From: Saprospiraceae bacterium
GTDB taxonomy: Bacteria; Bacteroidota; Bacteroidia; Chitinophagales; Saprospiraceae
Assembly (NCBI GenBank): GCA_016715405.1
Contig: JADKAE010000015.1
Location: 124,001 to 188,000, forward strand
DNA: 64,000 nucleotides
Reading direction: 5' to 3'
Of the stretch, positions 56,991 to 64,000 are shown in pieces. Under the pieces are notes generated by a model that saw nothing but the letters and a program-made list of their open reading frames with translations, had not been told where the DNA came from and did not search any database. Every line of letters begins with the position of its first letter. Position 1 is the first letter of the stretch. The position numbers and the translations under genes are program-made.

Positions 56991-58135
56991 ATGATCTCAA
57001 GGTATATCGAATCTGAAATAACGCAGATCCTGTCGGAGCCTCAAAACAAGCTGATTATACTGCTCGGCCCCCGGCAGACGGGAAAAACCACGCTGGTGAA
57101 GCGTTTTATACAGCAGGCAAGCGGGAAAACGCTGTACCTGACCGGCGATGACCCAACCGTTCGTACCCGGTTTACAGATATAGGCATCGAAGCCCTGCGC
57201 CCCATACTGGAAGGATACGACCTGTTTGTACTCGACGAGGCACAGCGCATCCGCAATATCGGTATCACCCTCAAACTGATGGCCGATCATTTTCCCCATA
57301 CGCGAGTGGTAGCTACGGGTTCTTCTTCTTTCGAGTTGGCCAACCAGATCAAGGAACCGCTGACCGGCAGGAAGATTGAATACTACCTCTACCCCGTTTG
57401 CTGGCAGGAATGGACGGGCCATGCCGGCGTTTTCACCGCCGAAAGCGGCCTCGAACAACGCCTGATATACGGCATGTACCCAGAAGTGTTGACGCAGCCC
57501 GGCAACGAAAGGAAGTCCTGGCCCGGCTTGCTTCCGACAACCTCTACCGCGACCTGCTGTCGTTTGCTCCCATCCGAAAACCGGAGATACTGGTGCAACT
57601 TCTGCAAGCGCTGGCTTTGCAAGTAGGTTCAGAAGTGTCGTACAACGAGCTTTCCCTTTTACTGAAAGTTGACAAGCAGACTGTTTCCAATTATATCACC
57701 GCCCTGGAGCAGGCTTACGTTATTTTCAGACTGGGCCCTTTCAGCCGGAATTTGCGCAACGAGATCTCCACTACCCGAAAGGTATATTTTTACGATAACG
57801 GCATCCGCAACGCGCTCGTCGGCAACTTTGCCCCCCTCGATTTGCGCCAGGACAAGGGCGCACTCTGGGAGAACTTCCTGATCAGCGAGCGCCTCAAGCG
57901 CAACCGTTATGCCCGTCGCCATTTTGTAAACACCTATTTCTGGCGTACCAAACAAGGGCAGGAAATAGACTACCTCGAAGAAAGCGACGGCCGTTTCGCC
58001 GCGTTTGAAATGAAGTGGAATCCCTCGCGCACAGTCAAGCTCCCCTCATCCTTTGCCGAGGCCTATCCGGCACATGATTTCAAGGTATTGTCGCCGGCAG
58101 ATTTTCGCGGGTTTCTGGAGATAGGGGGCGTATAG
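56991..58135 (+). CDS. AAA+ ATPase with DUF4143 domain (one frameshift)
   Basis: About 381 residues. Start at 56991 (MISRYIESEITQILSEPQNK), directly after the operator palindrome. Walker A: IILLGPRQTGKTTLVKRFIQ; Walker B: GYDLFVLDEAQRIRNIG; sensor region: RVVATGSSSFELANQIKEPLTGRKIEYYLYPVCWQEW. The frame breaks near 57512 after PEVLTQPGNER and continues as KEVLARLASDNLYRDLLSF into the DUF4143 domain: YNELSLLLKVDKQTVSNYITALEQAYVIFRL, RKVYFYDNGIRNALVGNF and YFWRTKQGQEIDYLEESDGRFAAFEMKW, a nuclease-like E-x-D...ExK pattern. Role of the family is unknown; it is frequent in mobile and defence-rich regions. The TAG stop lies inside the following palindrome. Confidence 0.9.
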
Positions 58136-58226
58136 AGGCGCAAAATTATGCGCCTCTACCGGTCTTGATTTTGTGAATAAAAACCCTGACCTTCGCAGCA
58201 TAGGGTATTGCGGAAAACAGGTGTTA
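58133..58226. repeat. Dispersed accessory-island repeat, copy 2
   Basis: The palindrome TAGAGGCGCAAAATTATGCG and CGCCTCTAC (58135-58160) is followed by GGTCTTGATTTTGTGAATAA, AAACCCTGACCTTCGCAGC, TAGGGTATTGCGG and AAAACAGGTGTTA. Same order of words as copy 1, about 70% alike by eye. It precedes the DUF6922/AbiEii pair. Confidence 0.75.
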
Positions 58227-58323
58227 TCTCGAATACAAACATAACATAGCCCACGTCACACGGCCAATACGTCACAAAAATAAAATAAGAGGACACACTC
58301 AAAAGGAACAAAAACGAAGCGCC

Positions 58324-58629
58324 ATGAAAAAGGAGCTGAAAGTGGAGGATTTTAGTCCATCCCTGTTTTGGGACGTGGACAAGACGCAGTTGGATTTTGA
58401 GAAAAACAAGCGGTTTGTCATAGAACGCACGTTGACGCATGGCACATTGTCTGATTGGTTTTTGCTTAAAGCCTATTATGGTAAGCAAACCATAAAAGAA
58501 GAAATCATGCAGGTACGGTATTTAGACAAACAGACCTTGTCGTTTTGCGCGGCGTATTTTCACGAATCCATCAACAATTTCAGATGTTACATACTCAAAC
58601 AGTCGAACCCGTCACATTGGGATTATTGA
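58324..58629 (+). CDS. DUF6922-like protein, probable antitoxin of AbiEii-type pair
   Basis: 101 residues: LKVEDFSPSLFWDVDKTQLDFEKNKRFVIERTLTHGTLSDWFLLKAYYGKQTIKEEIMQVRYLDKQTLSFCAAYFHESINNFRCYILKQSNP. The pattern FSP.LFWDVD...LDFEKNK.FIIERVL..GT..DW..L...YG...I......R.LD.KTL.F....F is the family annotated as DUF6922, regularly encoded just before AbiEii-type nucleotidyltransferases. Its 3' end overlaps the next start by 46 bases. Antitoxin role is inferred from that arrangement. Confidence 0.8.
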   Translation: MKKELKVEDFSPSLFWDVDKTQLDFEKNKRFVIERTLTHGTLSDWFLLKAYYGKQTIKEEIMQVRYLDKQTLSFCAAYFHESINNFRCYILKQSNPSHWDY

Positions 58630-59201
58630 AAAGGCTCATGGCAGACGAAGCCTTAGGCCTGTTCAACCTGGTAGGCGGTACTGCCCTGTCTTTACAAATA
58701 GGACATAGGAAGTCTATTGATTTGGATATGTTCCCTCAAAGTGATTTTGAAGCGGACACCATGTTGAAGCATTTGGATGAAGCCGGCTATGAACCGCAAG
58801 TAAGGCATCTCCAAAAACAAACACTGATAGCAGAAATACAGGGAATCAAAGTAGATTTTATTCGATTCCGCTATCCTTTCGCACAGGATATTCTGGTGAT
58901 GGATGGCATCCGTATGGCAAATATAAAGGATATCGCCTGCATGAAAATAGATGCCATCATGGGCCGGGGCAGAAAGAAGGATTTCTTTGATTTGTATTTT
59001 TTGTTACAGCGTTTTTCGCTCACAGACATGATGAGTTGGTATGCCCAAATGTTCAAGCATTCAACGCTTTTTCACGTCTATAAAAGTTTAATCTGGTTTG
59101 ATGATGCCGATTTGGACGGAGAATTAGACGTCATGGATAAAAAAGTAAATTGGGAAAAAGTAAAAAAAACAATCGTGAAGGCAGTTGAAAAAGCAATCTA
59201 A
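58584..59201 (+). CDS. AbiEii/AbiGii-type nucleotidyltransferase toxin
   Basis: About 205 residues from the ATG at 58584 (MLHTQTVEPVTLGLLKRLMADEALGLFNLVGGTALSLQIGHRKSIDLDMF). The GG-T-AL...GHR.S.DLD.F block is the nucleotidyltransferase signature with the two metal-binding Asp residues. The later parts KVDFIRFRYPF, IRMANIKDIACMKIDAIMGRGRKKDFFDLYFLLQ are also typical: K-DI-A-K-A--GRG-KKD-FD. AbiEii enzymes in type IV toxin-antitoxin or abortive-infection systems transfer nucleotides to tRNA or other targets; the activity here is inferred. A 13-codon longer start is available but lies over the partner gene. Confidence 0.88.
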   Translation: MLHTQTVEPVTLGLLKRLMADEALGLFNLVGGTALSLQIGHRKSIDLDMFPQSDFEADTMLKHLDEAGYEPQVRHLQKQTLIAEIQGIKVDFIRFRYPFAQDILVMDGIRMANIKDIACMKIDAIMGRGRKKDFFDLYFLLQRFSLTDMMSWYAQMFKHSTLFHVYKSLIWFDDADLDGELDVMDKKVNWEKVKKTIVKAVEKAI

Positions 59202-59227
59202 ACATGGCAAGAGAAATACCGCCACAC

Positions 59228-59290
59228 ATGAAAATACAACTACCACTTAAAATACTAGCCCCCCTTTTAATTCTCATATCCCTGACGTAG
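59228..59290 (+). pseudogene. 5' remnant of a DKNYY-type lipoprotein gene
   Basis: MKIQLPLKILAPLLILISLT followed by a stop. The DNA from about 59219 to 59287 matches 61975-62047, the start of the intact lipoprotein gene (GCCACACATG, ACAACTACCA, CTCAT, TCCTGACGT), with about ten differences. The match ends abruptly at CCTGACGT, where the insertion-sequence-like end begins. Confidence 0.75.
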
Positions 59291-59386
59291 GCTGTTCAGT
59301 TTGCTCCGGAAAAATGATCACTCTTGACCCTGTGTTTACTGTTCACTTTCACCGGCTATGGCTGTCCACTTTGCGCCGGATTATGC
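59288..59386. mobile_element. Insertion-sequence end remnant, IS21-like (tentative)
   Basis: Contains a reiterated word: CTGTTCAGTTTGCTCCGGA, then CTGTTCACTTTCACCGGC and CTGTCCACTTTGCGCCGGA. Multiple short direct repeats of the TGTcCAcTTtgCgCCGG kind near a terminus are a habit of IS21-family elements. No transposase gene is present. It interrupts the lipoprotein remnant. Confidence 0.45.
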
Positions 59387-59387
59387 A

Positions 59388-59462
59388 GGCTTGATTTTGT
59401 GAGAAAAAATGTAGAGCTTCGTAGCTTCGCAACTTAGACGTGTTCCGGGAAACGGGTGTTAG
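59388..59462. repeat. Dispersed accessory-island repeat, copy 3
   Basis: GGCTTGATTTTGTGAGAAAA, AATGTAGAGCTTCGTAGC and GTTCCGGGAAACGGGTGTTA follow the same order as copies 1 and 2, but the leading palindrome is missing. It ends at the beginning of the first beta-propeller gene. Confidence 0.75.
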
Positions 59463-59482
59463 CAACAATAAAAAATAAATTT

Positions 59483-60583
59483 ATGCCGGAAATAAAAAGC
59501 AAAAAGCCCCTTTCGTCAAGAATTCTAACTTTTGTGTTTATCGCACTTCTTCTTTCTTCTTGCTATGGACAAGTAAATGAAAATACAGGAAAGGAAGAAA
59601 ACGCCAAAAAGAACCAAACTACCGTCTTAAAGCAAAATACAGTATTTCCGCAAATTCACACCAATTTAAATGGAATGGTAAGAGAATTTGTCAGGTCTAT
59701 GTATCAGGATACAAAAGGGAATTATTGGTTTGGAACAAATGGAAATGGGATTATCCGCTACGATGGACAAACACTTGAAACAGTTTCAATCGAAGGAATC
59801 CGCCCATATATGGCTGTTAGAGAAATTGTAGAAGACAAAGAAGGCAATGTATGGTTTGGAACTTCCGAGGGACTCGTAAAATACGATGGCGAAAAGTTTA
59901 CAACATTTTCAAAAAAAGAAGGATTGCACGATAATGAAATTTGGGGTTTAACAATTGACAAAAGCGGACTAATTTGGGTTGGAACGATTCAAGGAGTTAA
60001 TCTTTTTGACGGAAAAAATTTTGTGCCCTTTTCATTGCCAAAAACACTGGTCGAAAATCCAGAGCACATGCTATCTGATAAATTGGTTTTAAAATTTATT
60101 GAAGACAAAAATGGAATCATTTGGCTTGTGACTGATGGAAATGGTGTTTTCAAATACAATAAAGGTGAATTTACTCATTTAACCACCAAGAATGGACTTA
60201 CCGACAATAATGCTGCGGATATATTGGAGGACAAGCAAGGAAATATTTGGATTGGAACATTCTATGGAGGTGTAAGTAAATTTGATGGGAAGACGTTCAA
60301 CAACTTCACCAAAGATGGAATAATTAAAGGTGTAGAAATAGGAAATTTATATGAAGATAGCAAAGGCAATATTTGGTTTTCGGTTGAAAATCATGGTGTG
60401 TACCGATATGATGGAGCTAATTTCACCCAATTCACTACTGAAAACGGATTAACCACAAACGGGGTTCAAAGTATTTTTGAGGATAACAAACGACAGGTTT
60501 GGTTTGGTACTTGGCAAGGAATAAGCCTTTATGATGGTGAGAAATTCATGAATGCAATCGAAAAAGAACCTTGGGTAAAATAA
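59483..60583 (+). CDS. Two-component-regulator-propeller lipoprotein 1
   Basis: 366 residues from the ATG at 59483 (MPEIKSKKPLSSRILTFVFIALLLSSCYGQ), chosen because the lipobox LLSSC follows at a normal distance; an ATG nine codons upstream also exists. The mature part contains about seven copies of a roughly 40-residue blade, with recurring EDKxGNxWFGTxxGLVKYDGEKFTxF wording (for example YQDTKGNYWFGTNGNGIIRYDGQTLETV, LEDKQGNIWIGTFYGGVSKFDGKTFNNF). Such propellers form the sensor part of hybrid two-component systems, but here there is no membrane helix, kinase or regulator domain, so it is a free surface or periplasmic propeller. A related, damaged gene follows. Confidence 0.85.
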   Translation: MPEIKSKKPLSSRILTFVFIALLLSSCYGQVNENTGKEENAKKNQTTVLKQNTVFPQIHTNLNGMVREFVRSMYQDTKGNYWFGTNGNGIIRYDGQTLETVSIEGIRPYMAVREIVEDKEGNVWFGTSEGLVKYDGEKFTTFSKKEGLHDNEIWGLTIDKSGLIWVGTIQGVNLFDGKNFVPFSLPKTLVENPEHMLSDKLVLKFIEDKNGIIWLVTDGNGVFKYNKGEFTHLTTKNGLTDNNAADILEDKQGNIWIGTFYGGVSKFDGKTFNNFTKDGIIKGVEIGNLYEDSKGNIWFSVENHGVYRYDGANFTQFTTENGLTTNGVQSIFEDNKRQVWFGTWQGISLYDGEKFMNAIEKEPWVK

Positions 60584-60596
60584 AAATAACTGTTGC

Positions 60597-60645
60597 AAAA
60601 GTATGATTTCAAGGTGTTGTCGCTGAGGGATTTCTGGTGATAGAA
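60597..60645 (+). pseudogene. Short remnant of a DUF4143-ATPase gene 3' end
   Basis: TATGATTTCAAGGTGTTGTC, GGATTTCTGGTGATAGAAGGC resembles 58073-58131 (CATGATTTCAAGGTATTGTC, GGGTTTCTGGAGATAGGGGGC), the last codons of the ATPase (HDFKVLSPADFRGFLEIGG). Only about 50 bases remain. The rest of the 60584-60773 gap shows no other feature. Confidence 0.55.
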
Positions 60646-60773
60646 GGCAGGTAGGAATATATAATGGTTAAGCTCCTTTCTGAAACATTTACACCCCACT
60701 TACATTCTTTTACAATTGATAAGTCCCCAAACAAAGCGCTTCACCCTACCTTTGAAAACAAAAAATTCAACAA

Positions 60774-61859
60774 ATGAAGCAAGTCTGTTTGTACACACCT
60801 GCCTGTACATTGCTTTTCATTTTAGCCATTCTCAATTCTTGCAGCGGACAAAATACCTCCCGGGAATCAAACAATGCCTTGAGCGACCCACTTTCGCCTA
60901 TTGCCTGGGGGGATACCGTAAAAGAACCAGGCAACAACATAATGACTGTTTATCAGGACTCGAAGAATAATTATTGGTTCGCAAGCTGGCAAGATGGGTT
61001 GTATAAATATGATGGAAAAACAATCCTTCATTATACCACGAAGAGTGGATTGCCACATAATAGAGTTGAAGATATCCAGGAAGACAAATGGGGAAATATT
61101 TACTTCAATACGAGTGGAGGCGTATGCCAATTCGATGGACAAAAATTCAGCCCGCTACCCATTATGGAAAGTATTGAATGGAAATTACAACCCGGTGACT
61201 TGTGGTTTAAATCCTTGCAGTTTGGAGGAAGGTCTATCGCTATGATGGTAAAGTCCTATACAGTTTGCAATTCCCAGAACCAAACTTGGCGAAGACTGGA
61301 TTTCAAAACACCCAACCTATTCCAATCCTTATGCTATATACACCATTTACAAAGACAGCAAAGGAAATATTTGGTTTGGCACTGCCGCCGTGGGCGCCTG
61401 TCGCTACAATGGAAAATCATTTGACTGGATTTCTGAAGAGGATGTAACAGAACTTCATTACGGCCCTTCCAATGGTGTTCGTTCAATAATAGAAGATAAG
61501 GACGGTTATTTCTGGTTCAATTCAGCGTATCGATATCATGTGTACGGGAGCAACTCCCAAAAACATACGTTTTACAGCAGGGAAAAAAGCATCGGGAATT
61601 TAGATGGAAGCCCGAACAGCGATTTCTGGGAGTATATGTCCATCGCCAGAGACAACAACAATGAATTATGGATAGCAACCTATGCCAATGGCGTATGGCG
61701 ATACGATGGAAAAAGAACCACCCATTACCCTGTACAGGCCGGGGGCGAAGACATTACCCTGTTCTCCATTTACAAAGATAACAATGGAGACTTATGGCTT
61801 GGCACACGAGACAGGCGTGTAAATTTAATGGGAACTCATTTGAAAGATTCATACAGTAG
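60774..61859 (+). CDS. Two-component-regulator-propeller lipoprotein 2 (frameshifted)
   Basis: Start MKQVCLYTPACTLLFILAILNSCSGQ with lipobox LNSC. Blades such as VYQDSKNNYWFASWQDGLYKYDGKTILHYTTKSGLPHNRV and IQEDKWGNIYFNTSGGVCQFDGQKFS precede a frameshift near 61225. A second shift near 61380 leads to GACRYNGKSFDWISEEDVTELHYGPSNGVRSIIEDKDGYFWFNSAYR, then IARDNNNELWIATYANGVWRYDGK and YKDNNGDLWLGT. Near 61805 another shift gives the expected ending ETGVYKFNGNSFERFIQ and a stop at 61857-61859. About 360 residues if restored, the size of its neighbour, so a tandem paralogue. Confidence 0.75.
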
Positions 61860-61913
61860 CACCGGCCAAATTCAGGTGAGATAGTCAGATAGTTCGAGCT
61901 ACTATATTTTTAT

Positions 61914-61950
61914 AAAAAGCCACAGACTGAAAATGTCTGTGGCTTTTTTA
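61914..61950 (+). terminator. Rho-independent terminator after propeller gene 2
   Basis: AAAAAGCCACAGAC / GTCTGTGGCTTTTTT, a perfect 13-14 bp stem with a TGAAAAT loop and a T-run. The A-run in front allows it to work on either strand. Confidence 0.9.
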
Positions 61951-61984
61951 TAAACTACCTTTGAGTAAAATAATTCCGCCACAC

Positions 61985-62665
61985 ATGAATATACAACTAC
62001 CAATAAAAATACTTGCCCTCCTTTTATTTCTCATTTTCCTGACGTCGTGCAGCAGCGGGTATCAACATGAGAACGGAACTTGGGTTTGGGTTTCGTACGA
62101 CGAATCAGTCGGGCGAAGAGTGAAATTAGTCGAATCGGCAGATAGCGAGACGTTTAAAGTGTTGAGAAACAAAAACTACGCCGTTGACAAAAATGCTGTT
62201 TTTTACTTAGGTATAAAAATTGAAAAAGCCGACCCAAAAACTTTTGAAGTAATAACCGACAACGGCTATGCAATAGACAAATCAAATGTATCTGGATTGG
62301 GGCATTGTTTTATCTGCCGACCCAAAGACCTTTCAACATCTGGATTTTCTTTATTCGAAGGACAAAACGACGTGTACTGCGGGATCATTCCACTGCAGCT
62401 AAACAAACGCGAAATAAATGAATTTATAGTTACCAATAAAGACGACATCATGGCGGGCACGAAAAGGACTATTCTGCTCTCCTATTTTATTGAACAAAAT
62501 CCAGACTATGCCTGGTTGGATACGTTTGATATTCAAAGAGTGATTATTGGCGATTGGGCGACAGGAGAAACAAAAACAAGAAAATTCAAGGGGTTTAGAG
62601 AAATAAAAACAGAAATACCTACCACACCCGCCAATCCTTCAACAAATTCTCAACCCGAAAGGTAG
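61985..62665 (+). CDS. DKNYY-type lipoprotein
   Basis: About 226 residues from the ATG at 61985 (MNIQLPIKILALLLFLIFLTSCSSG, lipobox LTSC); an ATG eight codons earlier is possible. The repeated ADSETFKVLRNKNYAVDKNAVFYLGIKIEKADPKTFEVITDNGYAIDKSNVS is the DKNYY family pattern (ADPKTFEVL...YAKDKN.VYY.G). The C-terminal part (SYFIEQNPDYAWLDTFDIQRVIIGDWATGETKTRKFKGF) is unrecognised. The last 15 codons overlap the 3' end of the convergent caspase gene and may be run-on. A truncated copy of the 5' end lies at 59228-59290. Confidence 0.75.
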   Translation: MNIQLPIKILALLLFLIFLTSCSSGYQHENGTWVWVSYDESVGRRVKLVESADSETFKVLRNKNYAVDKNAVFYLGIKIEKADPKTFEVITDNGYAIDKSNVSGLGHCFICRPKDLSTSGFSLFEGQNDVYCGIIPLQLNKREINEFIVTNKDDIMAGTKRTILLSYFIEQNPDYAWLDTFDIQRVIIGDWATGETKTRKFKGFREIKTEIPTTPANPSTNSQPER

Positions 62666-64000
62666 GTCGCTGCCCACCGCTGGTCAGCTTGGGGACTTCT
62701 TCGGCCAGGTAATCGCGCAATTCGGAGATCATGACCTGCCCGTCTTTGTTTTTGTCGGCTTTGCCGTCGCGCAGACCGTTGAGCAGACACCAGGTGAAAA
62801 CGCCGTTTTTCCACTGCTCGCCCTCCCGGGAGAATTCCAAACCGGTGGAACTCGTGAGCACCGTGGCGCCGGTGGCCGCCCTGAGGTCGACAAACCAGCG
62901 CCGCATCAGGTTGTAAACGCGCTCGGCTTCGGTATTGCCGGCCACCAATCCCTGGTCGGACGACCTAAAGGTGATTGGCCCGGCCTGGGTGTTTTCTTTT
63001 TGGATTAATACCGCGGTTTCTTTGTCGATTTCTCCCGAAAAGCAGGCGTCTAATAACAGTAACCTGTGGCGCGCGGGGATGCCTTCAAACAGGTTTTCTA
63101 TGTCGGTATAGGCAATGCCGTTTTGTGCAGGATTATTAAAGTCAACGTTTGTAGTGCCCAGGTAATAATCCAATGCGCTATCTACCAATCCGTGGCCCGC
63201 AAAAAAGACAATGATGTGGTCTTTTTCTTGGGACTGTGCCAAGGCCTGTTTTATTTTTTGAAAAGCCGCTTTTGAAAAGTCGCCCTCCAAAATATTCAGG
63301 GTGTTTATTTTATTATAAAACTTATTTTTTTGGGTAAATAAATCGATCAGGTCTTTGGCATCTTTAGCGGCGTAGCGCAGGTTTTTGTCGGCGTCGGCAT
63401 ACGTCGATACGCCGATGGCGACGAGGTATAGATCGGGTTTAGCGACGGGGATTTCGCAGCGCACCGTTTGCTGGGCGCGCAGGGAGCGGCTGCCTTTTAC
63501 GTTGTATGCCTCCACTTCAATGATATTGTCACCGGCCACGAGCGGGACAGCAATGGTTTTGTTGTATTTTTTGAGCTGTTGATTTTTAATAGAAAAACCA
63601 TTATTCCCCATTAAAGGAACGCCGTTTACATAAACCATAACCCGGTCTAAAAACTCCTTAGAATCAGCGGCAGAAATCGATAAATTCAAGGTGCTTTTTT
63701 CGGTAAAAGGGGGTAAGTCGCCGGTTAACTCCACCACTGGCACGTGCAGGTCGAAATTATCGGGTTCTTTTTCATAGCCCAGCAAACGCAGTCTTTTCAG
63801 CCGGGCTTTTTTCATAGCTTCGACCATCGCCGGGGGCGTTTGGCCAACTTTAGCCAATACTACATCGGGTTTATTAAACTGCAAATCAAACTGGTCAAAA
63901 TCGTAAAGTTGACCGTCTTTTTCAAAAGCCACGCCATGGGAGGCGCCCATCCGGGTGGCCATGTAGTAGCCTTCGGGAGTGTGGATAGCGAAGTCGAGCG
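62619..64000 (-). CDS. Caspase-family (C14) protein, N-terminus beyond window
   Basis: Cysteine peptidase of the caspase/metacaspase fold. The stretch KPDLYLVAIGVSTYADADKNLRYAAKDAKDLIDLF opens the domain; the catalytic His is in DHIIVFFAGHGLVD and the Cys in RLLLLDACFSGEID. ELRDYLAEEVPKLTSGGQRPTF closes it. Before the domain lies a beta-rich segment (FTEKSTLNLSISAADSKEFLDRVMVYVNGVPLMG...GDNIIEVEAYN) and, at the window edge, ALDFAIHTPEGYYMATRMGASHGVAF, which looks like the end of a WD40-type repeat region. The frame is open beyond 63962 to the window end, so the ATG there is not the start. WD40-caspase proteins act in signalling or regulated proteolysis; no function can be fixed here. Confidence 0.88.
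   Translation of the reverse strand, partial: LDFAIHTPEGYYMATRMGASHGVAFEKDGQLYDFDQFDLQFNKPDVVLAKVGQTPPAMVEAMKKARLKRLRLLGYEKEPDNFDLHVPVVELTGDLPPFTEKSTLNLSISAADSKEFLDRVMVYVNGVPLMGNNGFSIKNQQLKKYNKTIAVPLVAGDNIIEVEAYNVKGSRSLRAQQTVRCEIPVAKPDLYLVAIGVSTYADADKNLRYAAKDAKDLIDLFTQKNKFYNKINTLNILEGDFSKAAFQKIKQALAQSQEKDHIIVFFAGHGLVDSALDYYLGTTNVDFNNPAQNGIAYTDIENLFEGIPARHRLLLLDACFSGEIDKETAVLIQKENTQAGPITFRSSDQGLVAGNTEAERVYNLMRRWFVDLRAATGATVLTSSTGLEFSREGEQWKNGVFTWCLLNGLRDGKADKNKDGQVMISELRDYLAEEVPKLTSGGQRPTFRVENLLKDWRVW

Overview
The window reads as chromosome of a Bacteroidota bacterium, probably a Saprospiria/Lewinella-like environmental lineage. The evidence is: secreted proteins ending in type IX secretion (T9SS) type A sorting domains, a SusC/SusD/SusE nutrient locus, LytS/LytTR-type two-component signalling, TAnnTTTG-type promoters, and lipoprotein-rich accessory genes. 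Most of the window is moderately GC-rich; two AT-rich stretches (about 20.7-26.8 kb and 55.9-62.6 kb) look like accessory islands.

Layout. 0-1 kb: umuC (cut by the window edge) and umuD on the minus strand. 1.2-2.9 kb: a small membrane protein and a membrane-anchored family 2 glycosyltransferase. 3.2-20.6 kb (minus): a T9SS cargo protein and, upstream, a giant repetitive T9SS-sorted surface protein of about 5,390 codons with roughly forty PKD-like modules, now split by several frameshifts and carrying an internal 1.83-kb tandem duplication. 20.7-26.8 kb: a graveyard of decayed genes (transposase tail, glycosyltransferase fragment, methyltransferase twice, Fic with antitoxin, NmrA-like reductase, NTF2-like protein, second Fic), most in the same direction and separated by short conserved TATAACACG / GTTATAGGGC boundaries that resemble integron cassettes. 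26.8-29.7 kb (minus): sensor kinase, LytTR regulator and bestrophin-like channel in one operon. 30-36 kb: an outer-membrane protein, a class C serine hydrolase, a GH13 alpha-glucosidase, and a regulator/membrane-protein pair plus a DUF4173-like protein that share an operator. 36.5-43.1 kb: SusC, SusD and SusE/F-like genes, which with the GH13 gene form a probable alpha-glucan utilisation locus. 43-55 kb: aldehyde dehydrogenase, tRNA-Met(CAT), small genes, Lon protease, GH20 hexosaminidase with parE, and a GH30 glycosidase. 55.9-62.6 kb: toxin-antitoxin type modules (BrnT pair, DUF4143 ATPase, DUF6922/AbiEii pair), two beta-propeller lipoproteins and a DKNYY-type lipoprotein, with three copies of a dispersed repeat between modules. 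62.6-64 kb (minus): a caspase-family protein cut by the window edge.

Two things cut across the window. First, ten or so intergenic spacers contain long hairpins whose two arms are tandem copies of a 6-12 base word facing its reverse complement; the word differs between loci but some words recur, and in six places the upstream gene's stop codon lies inside the hairpin. Second, very many otherwise healthy genes (lon, parE, susC, GH13, GH20, GH30 and others) carry single-base indels, mostly in homopolymers. This is more likely residual long-read sequencing error than biology and should be kept in mind when reading every frameshift below.
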